Positions 1 through 10,900 of a stretch of 64,000 bases of DNA are shown here, one piece after another; the stretch's first letter is position 1; every line of letters starts with the position of its first letter. The DNA is from Branchiostoma floridae (Eukaryota; Chordata; Leptocardii; Amphioxiformes; Branchiostomatidae). The translations under genes and the position numbers were made by a program. Location of the stretch: contig NC_049979.1 of assembly GCF_000003815.2 (NCBI RefSeq), positions 35,271,273 to 35,335,272 of the forward strand, in the 5' to 3' direction. The notes under the pieces were generated by a model. It was not told the DNA's origin. It saw nothing but the letters and a program-made list of their open reading frames with translations, and did no database searches.

Positions 1-472
1 AATTTCAGCTGAAGCTTTTCTTCATAGCTATAATAGTGATGTTTTGGGCGCATGCGCAAAACAATTAATTAGCTGCCCGAACTTTCACCCATGACCTGTG
101 ACCTCTCAGTCTTCCTACGCATCAATGGTGGCTGGTGGTTCGATCTAAGCACCTCTGTCAAGTTTCATTTTATCGGAAGTTTATGCGGTTTTGACATGCC
201 AAATTAAAACACGCACCGTTTGCTGTATAAGCACCTGGATAAGATACCAGTGCGGGTGCTTGCCCTTCCGCGGCTTTATAAGAGCGCAACGTTATTGTTG
301 GGTGGAGCACTGATCAAATTTCGTACGCGTACGCTCCCAGGCTCAGCATGGCAGCTCTGTTTCAACAAACTGCCCACGGTATAGCACAGTAAACATGAAT
401 ACACTCTTCATGCCGTGTAGGCTCAAATATCAAGATGTACTTGAGATACACAGCAGGACTGGTCCGATCATT
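1..472. other. No gene seen
   Basis: Unique-looking sequence with no convincing exon. A TTTATAAG box at about 275 is not linked to any reading frame I can support. Confidence 0.4.
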
Positions 473-605
473 TTAAAGCTAAGGGCACAACCCGCCGTAC
501 GTGCAACTGCGTGGTGTCTACGTGCCACAACTGGTGCTGGTAAAGCTAAGGGCACAACCCACCGTACTTGCAACCGCAAGTATACAAAAGTAACGGGTTC
601 CGCAC

Positions 606-1108
606 TGGTGTTCCAGTGCTGAATCAATGGGTCGAATCGGCCTCAGCACTGGTTTTCCAGTGCTGAAGAAACGTCAGCACTGGTTTTCCAGTGCTGAACG
701 GCCTTGTTGCAGTGCTGAAGCTCCCTCAGCACTGGAATTCCAGTGCTGAACTTTTCCGAGCACTGGTTTTCCAGTGCTGAACTTTTCCGAGCACTGGTTT
801 TCCAGTGCTGAACTTTTCCGAGCACTGGTTTTCCAGTGCTGAACTGCCTTCAGCACTCGGGTACCAGTGCTGAACTCGCGGCGGAGAGGCGGCGAGCCAG
901 TTCAAAGGTCATTCAGCACTGGTTACCCAGTGCTGAAACCGGCGTCAGCACTGGAACCGAGTGCTGATATACAAAAGTAACGGGTTCCGCACTGGATTTT
1001 CCAGTGCTCGGGAACTTTTCAGCACTGGAAGACCAGTGCTGAAAAAACTTCAGCTCTGGGCTTCCAGTGCTGACGATTATACAGCACTGGAACGTTCCAG
1101 TGCTGAAC
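606..1108. repeat. Array I of palindromic CAGCACTGG..CCAGTGCTG units
   Basis: More than ten imperfect copies of CAGCACTGG-NNNN-CCAGTGCTG, spaced about 30-50 bases apart. Each unit is an inverted repeat able to form a 9-10 bp hairpin with a short variable loop. The loop varies (TTTT, AATT, GACC, AACG) while the arms stay constant. Confidence 0.85.
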
Positions 1109-1578
1109 ATAATATTCATTCGTAGCATGCGTCCGTACGGCTGAGTTATTTCCTTTCGACTTGTTACCTTGTTTGGCGGAGATTGACATTACACATGACA
1201 TTGACAACAACAGTTTTATTTCATGAAATAAAGAATAAAAAGAGGCCATGACTTTGAGCTTTTATTGAATTGTGTGAATGTGATAGATATAGCCCTTTCG
1301 GGAATCATTTCGGTGTCCCTCTTGTTGTAACTAAATTGGGACCTTCCAATGACCTTTGGCCAAGAAATTTAAACGTTAGACGATGGCGTTACATGTGAGG
1401 TGAATGAGTAATGGACCATGTTTACGGCTCGAGCTGCGGTAGATATCTATGTATATAACGTTACCACAGTTGTTTTGACAAGTTACTAACGTGATTGAAG
1501 ACGTTTTAGACAGGTTAATTTCGTTATAATTGTAAACAGCAGCTCATGCCGCCTTGAGTCGTGTCGCTAGAGTCGGCG

Positions 1579-1848
1579 GCTTCAGCACTCGGTTTCCAGT
1601 GCGGAATATTTGTCAGCACTGGATTTCCAGAGCTGAAACGTCCTCAGCACTGGATTTCCAGTGCTGAAACGTTCTCAGCACTGGATTTCCAGTGCTGAAA
1701 CGTCCTCAGCACTGGATTTCCAGTGCTGACAGGAGGACATTCAGTGCTGAAGCTGCCTCAGCACTGGATTTCCAGTGCCGACGGCGGCTCAGCACTGGAC
1801 TTCCAGTGCTGACGACCACTTCAGCACTGGTGTTCCAGTGCTGACAGA
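1579..1848. repeat. Array II of the same palindromic units
   Basis: Seven to eight more units of the CAGCACTGG..CCAGTGCTG palindrome, mostly with a four-base ATTT-type loop. A 470-base stretch without the motif separates this from array I. Both lie inside the same TIR element. Confidence 0.85.
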
Positions 1849-2185
1849 GGAGACCGTTACTTTTGTATATTTGCCTTGCAACTGCGTGGTGTCTACGTGC
1901 CAAAACGTGGGAAATCGCACAGAGATTGTACGTTGTAAGCACGTACAACTCACTTACCACTTGCGCAACGAACGATGTACGCGACCGGCTCACGGCCAGG
2001 CGTGGCGTGCAGACCACATAGCTTACACCTTAGCTTGCGCAACCGTGCGAGAGACGTGCGTTGAGACGTACTCCCTCCCTGCTCTTACCAGTCCTTCGCC
2101 ACGTTTTCGGAAAAACGTGGCGGACGTGACCTCCAAAAAACGTACGGACAAAAAGCACGTACGGCGGGTTGTGCCCCTAGCTTAA

Positions 2186-4835
2186 ACGGGCTGCTAACTT
2201 CAGCTCGGTCTTGCTGATGGGGCCCTGTGGACGGTTATAATTGTTACTTAATTCGAGGTAAGATATGGTCAGTGAGATGAGATCGGCCCTGTTGTGTTTT
2301 ATAAGGTCACCTAATAGCGTTTGACGGTTCATTGCTTATGAGATCCTATACTGGTCTTCCCATAACTGTTGGTAGGCATAATTTGACAAGATGTTAATGT
2401 TTTGAAGGCATAATAGACAAGTAAGACACGTCCTAGTCACAAAGAGGTTTGATTAGAGGATGTAGTGCTAAAAGATGACAAAACAGGACAGCCCACGATA
2501 CAGAGCTAGTGATGTCCATTTTTTGACGAGCATTAAAGTTGGGTATCACCGTCCTACACATGGTTTAGCGGTTTCTGTGTTTGTTCAGGCCTAGTTGACA
2601 GATCAGAATACATGCGTTACTGATAACAAGAGCCACCCGTGAGAGAGGGCCACGAGGAAATAAGTACCACATGATCGCCTCCCCCTTCCACGGAGATGTA
2701 AACAAACCGCCACTGATTACTAGAACAGAACCACTCACACTCACAGAACAGAGCAGAACCATCGCGACGATAATCACGCTCATGCAAATGCATGACATGT
2801 CTCTTTCTCCCTACATAACTTTAAACTAAGATGCCCCATCTCATGTTTTCCCTGTAGCGCCCAGCGTCCGTTAAGGGCCCCGGCCACCCAACTCACCAAG
2901 CGGCAAGCTTATACAAATCATCACATTCATCACACAATACGGCTAAGTAAAAGGAAGGCATACATGACATCTATACACCAGATATTTCTAAATACAATCC
3001 AAATCATATGAGTGACCAACTTACCTCCCCTTTTGTCAGTTGTTTTGTAACAAAAGATAATGTGCTGCATAGTTATTCTGCCATAGACGCACGGCAAAAG
3101 CCACCACGTAGGTCACATGGGAGGGCACCCCGTGGCTGGCATGGGCCCGACGAACACGTGTCCCGGCGGAAGAGGCGGTACCCTCCAGATTGACGTAAAC
3201 CCGACCTCACTACCCTTCCGGGACACCAAATGAAATCGTTCATCGCTGGGTCACTGCACCAAAACGTGGACGTATGGGAAAAACTAGCAAAATTCTTGGG
3301 ACAAGGGCCTGGAAGTCCTTGTTTGGATAAAGAATAAAGTTCAGGATAAGAAATTCTTCGCCCCGCGTTTGAGGGTCGGAACAGGTCATCGACCCGAATT
3401 GCCACCGAAGTGACAAGTACACCGAGGAGCACGGAACAAAACTAAGTCGGTATGAACAGTGGCTTCTGCATCATAATCACGTCCTACTCTCGCGGAGAGT
3501 ATTCCAAAGTTGGAAGTCCCCGATGAAGGAGTGTCCGTTTGCGTTTTAATCACAGCTGGCACGTTTAAAGATCCACGAAACGCCAAATCTTTGACCCGTA
3601 TTTCAACGGAACCGAGAAGTTTTTACCCGCAAGCACCAAACTACCGTAACTTGGTTGTATCTCCCTGTATGTCACAGAAGGTCGTTCAGCTCTTGATCTT
3701 TAAGCAGATGTTATAGAATGGCTTATTCATACACCTATAGATGTCAACATTGCGGCGTTAGCCAGATACCTTGCTTCCTTGGAACCGATGACATAAAATG
3801 GATTACCCGAAACCCAACACTTATCTGGCCTGGCGCAGATTATTGCACAATATCAATGTAACATGTAGCATGCTTGAAATAAACTTTCTAATTTCAACTT
3901 TGTTAATTGTTTTGATATTTCTCTATGGTAATATTTAACTTGTGCGAGGTTATATGCATCTTACAAACGAGACGTTTAAATTATGCCGTAATTGCGCGCG
4001 CGTTCAGCTAAGGTTGTCGTTTGTCTAAAGTACAAATCTGCGGTGGAATTTTGCGGTCCCCCTGTAATTAGAATCTATAACATTGCAAATTACGCTAATT
4101 GGGTAACGTTATATTTCATTGCTGCATATGATCTGAGCATTTCCACACCGCCATGGACCATGTTACGAAGCGACATCCTTCCTGTTGGCCATGATCACCT
4201 TGGCGTACAGCCATGTGTACCTTTGGTCCGCTCAGAGAAGTCGCTATGGACGTAACAGTACAACATAAAAGCTCATATGATAATGGGGTTCACTCACACG
4301 CACAGACATAAGATTGTAGGGACTAATATGTTTTGCATTCCTTTTATGCGCGTATCTATATCGATGTACTTAAGGTGTACAGAAAAAGCACATACCTCAA
4401 TGTTGCAGTTGTTTCCAATATCTTGGTATTTGTTGTCATCGGCAAATTACAGACGGTTTCACATGAACATTGTGATAGATTACAACAGACCGCATCTATG
4501 TATTTGATTCTACACAGGTGACAATATATTCACTTTAATAATACAGACCTTGCTACCAATCCATATACAACACCATCTAAACCACACCATTAACAACATC
4601 ATACTAGACAGCACATCAAGGACAACGTGACGCGACACTACGACACTAGCACATACAGCCCGGAACATGACCATGACTTATCAAGCATACAATTCCTCAA
4701 TCATCTCTATCAAGATACCACATACATGTATAACAAAGACAAACGATATTACCGTCGCCATGGCAATGCTTTTTGATTGCCACGCTTTTTTGCATATATT
4801 ATGTCTTTAACCTTTGTGCTTCTTTATGCTATCAG
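2186..4835. other. Upstream region, no supported exon
   Basis: I looked here for the missing 5' exon of the REP gene (an exon ending at phase 1) and found none I could defend. Short open frames at 3000-3720 and 3990-4520 lack domain signal or good splice sites. Confidence 0.4.
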
Positions 4836-4960
4836 ATGAGCAAGCTGCATCTGAAGCTTTTGACCAGTGGATCCATGAGGGGGACCAGGTACAGCTTCAA
4901 GATGTTGAGATACAGACATTGCGTGCCATGCATGATAGATCTAAATCAGATCTGGAAAAG
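4836..4960 (+). CDS. Exon a: first half of REP repeat 1 (phase 1 to 0)
   Basis: Acceptor CTATCAG precedes 4836 and donor GTAAAG follows 4960. The peptide has an acidic linker, then GDQVQLQDVEIQTLRAMH, which aligns with the GDLVxI..DLExxKxLQxGH start of a Mind bomb REP unit. It is the most divergent of the eight first halves. It starts at phase 1, so an earlier exon must supply one base. I could not find that exon in 1-4835. Confidence 0.7.
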
Positions 4961-7900
4961 GTAAAGTAACCATCCCTTATATTTGTACCTAGTGGTGGGT
5001 ACTGGTACGGTGTACTGGCACACAACCGGTTGTTATTGTTGGACATTTCTGGACCTGAAAAAATCAATGAACCGCATATTGGACAGATTAGAAAATGAAC
5101 AGCATATACCAGCACTATGACGGCAGGTGTTCACATGTTTTGGGGCTTATTGGTCCTAGAGCAAATTAGAGGAGAGTTGATAGTCATTACATCCATGAAA
5201 AATGGAGGTATAGTCTTTAGTGTGTCTGTGTGTCTGTCTGTGTTTTCCAATATTTGTGGTCAAACAAGTCAAGAACCTCTGAATGTGCATATATTACAAT
5301 GATATTTGGTACTAGTATGTGGGTAAGGGTTGGGAAGAGGAAGGTCAACGTCGATTTGGGGCTCCCTGGTGTGTGACCTTGATACTGCAGCTGCAGAACT
5401 TTGGAATGATTAATTTCCATGATAATTAGTATCCAGGTATCTTTGGCAGAGATGTACATAATGAAGTACATGTGATGCAAATTTAGACTTAATTTGCATA
5501 CTAATGAGGAAAATCTATATGTTGAGTGCTTTCAATTATAGGACTCAAATACATGCAACATATAATTACATGTAGTATGTGACAGTTGGATGATTTGCAG
5601 ACACCAATTATGTAAATAAGTCTCTAATTTGCATAATTAATGTGAAAGTGTCCTAATTCTTCCAAGTAATATGTAGTAGTAAATGATTGAATCGTAACAT
5701 TGTTACCTGTGTGAGTTAGTTAAAGGCTTACATAACCAAGCATCAATATGCAGAAATCTGATGTGAAAGTCATTTGCATAATCAGAATATTTCATTTAGG
5801 TATGAGGTGTCCAAACTCTTGTTTTTATCAAGTTAATTTGTTTCTACAGTCTAACTGAACAGAGACAGTTGGCATTGTTTATGTGAATACAATGTATCTC
5901 TTTTGTAGTGAGGTGGACCATTGTTTTGAGCACTGCCCATTGACGAATAATTCAGTCCGAATTCAGGACCGGACCTGGACCTAATCCTCTGGACCTGGAC
6001 CATGCCTGTACCTGAATTTTCTGTACCAGTACCCACCCCAATTTGTACCCCTGGGCAGAAATTAATTAAACACACTCTGTACATATGAGTTGGTGATATT
6101 GACTGATAATTTGCTTCAAACAAAATGACCCAAAAACATACTGGAAATGCTGTTGCACTTGAAGAATGAATGTCTGTTTTGAGATTTTAACGACACTATG
6201 ATTGGGTCAGCCTCAATACCGGAAACCACAGGAAAACACAGGAAACCACAGGAAACCACATGAAGGAGTGTATAATCTACTGAAATACAGTGTGTTATGA
6301 TGTGTTTACATGGCAGGTTGCTATAATTTTTGCCAAAGAATAATCTACAAATGGCCCTGGAATGAAGAAATCGTCAGAAAATGCCCGAGTACATGTTTGT
6401 TTAGCGGGTTCTGATAACTTTCACAACAAGACAGCTGATATCTACCGAACTTCAGTGCAAAAAGCTGTTATATATTGGCATAAATATTAAATATACATGT
6501 ATATAAATCTACTTGGATTGTGATAAATTCCTGTATTTCTTCAAAGCTTGCTTCTTTCATCCGTTAACGTTACATATATTTGCACAAGCAGCACGTCCAG
6601 TCCACCAACGATTACCAATAAAGCGGTGTCCTACGTACTTTCGAGTGTAATATTCATTCCACAGACACACATTTCCCAAAGTCGTTTCTCACTAGATGCG
6701 TCAATTATACCTAGTATATTGAAGAAATAAAACTATATTTTCTGCTCAATTCTCCGCGTAGTGTGTACGTTGGGTCAACAATGGCAAAATTTCCTACCCA
6801 AGCTATAACGTGATGCTCTAGCGGTTTGCCTGCCCCGACCCGGGACATACAATTTTCTGAGTGCCGAGTTGTATTGTTGAGGGGAGAGTGCTGATTTGTG
6901 ATATGATCGGGGTCAAGTTCTAATATGCCGTGTCTGCATTTTTCCGCGTAAGAACCTAGTCCCAATATGCTGGAAATCGCGAATAAACGCTAGTCGTGGA
7001 AGGCCGCAAAAGCCCAAAAGAAGCTCCTTGCTGAAACCAAGGAGGTTAAATTCATTCTGGAAACTGAATTTGTTATATTTTTGGCTGCTATCTAAATTCT
7101 TCCTGTCTTCTCAGGCAACAGACATTTTTTTTGGTTAGGAATTGGACCACCCATGGCTTAAATAATTTCTTACAAAGATATCAACCAATACAAATGTTGT
7201 GGTTTACCTTTTGTAAAACATTTTATGTTGTGGGAAAATGAAGAAGGCCATGGTGCTGCTTGTAATTTGCTCTATATCAAGTTGTAAATGGCAACAGCAT
7301 TTGGCACATTTCAGTGAGAATGACTCAACAGTGATGCCCGGTGACGATTATCAAGGTAGATGATAATAGACAAGAGCACAAAATTAGCCATGTTACTACT
7401 CTGTCTGATCACAATGATTTTGATAAGCTTTCATGTAAATTGTACATTGCAGTTCGCACTGGGCAGCCATGGTGGTGGTTCGGGTGGCGGAGGAATAGAG
7501 GCAGACGACATAAGTCAAGTAAGTCAAGTACACAATAGCTTGTACTGGTGGCTCAGCATATTTGTGACCCATAATTTATAGGTCAGATTCTTTGGACCCA
7601 ATGGTTGGACTGGAATTCTGATCAGCACATCATGATCACAGGCTGTAGTTGCAAAATATTATATTTTTACAGTGTTGATAAGAGGGTGTGTGGGCGCAGT
7701 GGCCAAAATGCTGGTATAACCAGCCCCGAATTTCCACTGTTGGCCAATTTGTTTTTGTTTGTAAAATGTACAGTCTGAGTGTGTCACATTAGAATCATGC
7801 TTGATACTTGAAACAAATTATTTCAAATACCCTTCGTGTACAGTGGCTGACATGTCTCAATTGCAACACACATCCGAATAGAATTAAATCTGTATTATGT

Positions 7901-10900
7901 TGTTTACCCAGGCAGTAGGAGAGGTTGGTATAGCCACCAGGATTGACAGTAATGAGGATAAAGTGCATGTCTTCTTCCCAAGCATCAACAAAGGGTAAGT
8001 CATTTTGTGTGTACAATTATGGTTTGTTGTTATTAATTGCACATCCTTGTATCATGCTAAGTTTTGTAAGGTTAGAGCCACATTTGGCAGCAACTAAGTT
8101 TTAATTTAGCAATAACTTTATTACCCAAATTGTTGTCATAATCAGTTCAGATATGATTTGCGTCAATAGTTGTCCACAATTTACGGCACCCTTTATACTA
8201 TTCCGAGTGCCACACCTGGCCCGCGCGCCAAAGCCAGGTGGAATCTTTTTGTTCCACTGACCCCAGGTGAAAGCATAGTTTATGCTAATGAAGATAGGGG
8301 GCTTGGGTATAATAAAATATAAGGTCCAGAATAGAGAAATACGTCTTTCTTACTGGGGAGGAGCCGGGAGGGAGGCATATGTATCAGCATGTCGCAAGTA
8401 CCCCAACAACCACGGGCGGGAGGCATACGGGCGGCAGCGGCGGCTGTCGCGGCGGCTCCACAGCAACCGAACCTGCAGGCACCACCGGCAGCGCCCCCGC
8501 CAGCCCAGGGAGGGCCTCCGGTAGCAGCAGCGGTGCAGGGCGGTCAGCAACAAGCGGCGGCGGCGGTGGCAGCGCCTCCTGGTCCGCAGGCAGGGCCGCA
8601 AGCGGCGGGAGCAGTACCCCCAGCGCCGCAGGGACCACAAGCGGCCATAGCAGCGCCACAGGGACCACAAGCGGCCATAGCAGCGCCACAGGGACCACAA
8701 GCCGCCGCAGCCGCCATACCAGCTCCTGGCGCGGTTCCGGGCGGACAGATTCCGCAGGCAGTGGCTGCACATATGCCGGCGCCGCAAGCTCAGGGTACAG
8801 CGGGAAATGCGCCTCAGGAGGTAAAATCAGCGTTTGTGTTACGATTTAGCGGTTTAATTTTGTTTACGACTCATTAGATTGTAGTCGTTTTTTGTTAAGA
8901 TTGAGATATTTGGTTTGCTTGTTTGTGAAAGTAGTGAAGAGTTTTGTTTGTAAAATTTTCTTGTCGCCGCCATTTTCTTTGTGTTGTCGTTGGTGTTGGG
9001 AAATTTTAGTGTGTCATTTGGGGAAATTTTGCATGTTTTTAGAAGTACTGCTATTTGTACAGGTATAGAAGATAGTGAAAGTGGGATTTTTTAGTCTTAT
9101 TGTGTGTGGTTAGTCATTATGTAGTATTTGGTCTGCGTTAGCGGTAGTTAATCTGTTGGCATTTGCATATTAATGCAGGAAGAGATTGGTGTTTGTATGA
9201 TGTTTTTATTAGACTAAGTTGTATTTTAAAGGGGAACATTGCAAGGTTTTACGAGAATAATTTAGGCGCTGGTCTGTGCAACGCTGGTCTGTGCAACGCT
9301 GGTCTGTGCAACGCTGGTCTGTGCAACGCTGGTCTGTGTGACAAAATGGTCTGTGTGACAAAATGGTCTGTGTGACAAAATGGTCTGTGTGACAAAATGG
9401 TCTGTGTGACAAAATGGTCTGTGTGACAAAATGGTCTGTGTGACAAAATGGTCTGTGTGACAAAATGGTCTGTGTGACAAAATGGTCTGTGTGACAAAAT
9501 GGTCTGTGTGACAAAATGGTCTGTGTGACAAAATGGTCTGTGTGACAAAATGGTCTGTGTGACAAAATGGTCTGTGTGACAAAATGGTCTGTGTGACAAA
9601 ATGGTCTGTGTGACAAAATGGTCTGTGTGACAAAATGGTCTGTGTGACAAAATGGTCTGTGTGACAAAATGGTCTGTGTGACAAAATGGTCTGTGTGACA
9701 ATGGTCAGTGTGACGCTGGTCTGTGACAATGTTCGTGTGATGAAGTTCGGACGACATTGCTTGGCCTGTGGGGCAGTGAATTTGTGTAATAGTGTGGAGT
9801 ATTTATATGGTGTTTGTTTGCTGCCATTTTCTGCTACAGGAGTTATGGCAGTTAGTGAGGATACAAACAACTGTAGATGGAATATCAAGGGGGAGAAGAA
9901 GTGTCGACTCTATCTTACAAGATTTGAGAAGGATTGCTGCAAGGCCTGACGATCTGTTTGAAGCATCTACGACACTACAACTGGTAGACGATCTCATAGA
10001 GGCGGCGACAAGAGAGAAACACAAGAAATTGGAGGAGTTCCAAGCCTCGGCAGAGGAACTGAGGGAACACAGGAACAGTAGTAGGTTAAAGAGAGCTGTG
10101 AAAGAGGTGTTCTCTTCAGAAGTAGTGCGTAAAGTCAATAAAAGATTGGCCCCAATTTTTGGCGATGATTCCAATTCTGACACCCAACCTAGCATTTCGG
10201 TGATACAGGCAGCACCAGTGCAAGCTTGGCCAGTACCAGTACAGAATGCACAGTTCCCAGGGCAGAACTTCCAGTTTCCAGTACACACACAGTTTCCGGC
10301 ACAGAACTTTTCCATGCAGAACCCACAGTTCCCGTTCCAAAATACACAGTTTCCTCTGGCTATGCATAACACACTTTTTCCCATGCAAAACACACAATAC
10401 CCCATGCAAAACACACAACTCCCCATGCAGAATACCCAGTTTCCCATGCAAAGCACTATGTTTCCGATGCAGTACCCACAAGTTATGCAGCAACCTCAGG
10501 GTTTGGTCTTGCCTCAGCCACAAGTTATGTCTGTACATAAAAGTTCTGGGAGAAGTGGTAATAACAGGAGGTGTTACGAATGTGGTAGTTACAACCACTT
10601 GGTGGCTATGTGCCCACGGCTCAAGTGATACGGTCAGTATCAGAGAGGCTCAAAATAGAAGCCAGTAGGAAAGTGATGTATTGAAGAGTGTTAGAAGGAT
10701 CTTGAACAATGTAATGAAGAATTTGTTTGCTCTGCCTCATGATAATTCACGCCCAAGTTGTTATTGATTTAGAGTTACAGAAAGATGATCTTTGGACATT
10801 GTATGAAGTTTTCTCATGATATTAGAGCCGCATGTATAGGTGTTGGTAAAGATGAGTCGATGATTATCTTTTGAAGATTATTAATGATGGTAGAGCTGAG

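Larger units (their letters stand above)
473..2185. mobile_element. Non-autonomous TIR element with internal palindrome arrays
   Basis: The left end carries GGGCACAACCCGCCGTACGT at 483-502. The right end carries its reverse complement, ACGTACGGCGGGTTGTGCCC, at about 2157-2176. Outside both lies a similar TTAA-containing stretch (TTAAAGCTA on the left, TAGCTTAA on the right), so a TTAA target is possible. A second, partial copy of the left end starts at about 543. No transposase frame is visible. Short open frames here come from the repeats. Confidence 0.65.

Noticed and set aside
3073-3432. 119-codon antisense frame rich in Cys and Arg
   Set aside because: No recognisable domain and no matching exon; composition looks like chance.
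8350-8849. Other open frames over the Ala/Pro/Gln exon on both strands
   Set aside because: Shadows of GC-rich low-complexity sequence; only the frame from 8389 has matching splice phase to the CCHC exon.
9209-9888. Three long antisense frames of up to 208 codons
   Set aside because: They are the 17 bp minisatellite read in all frames.
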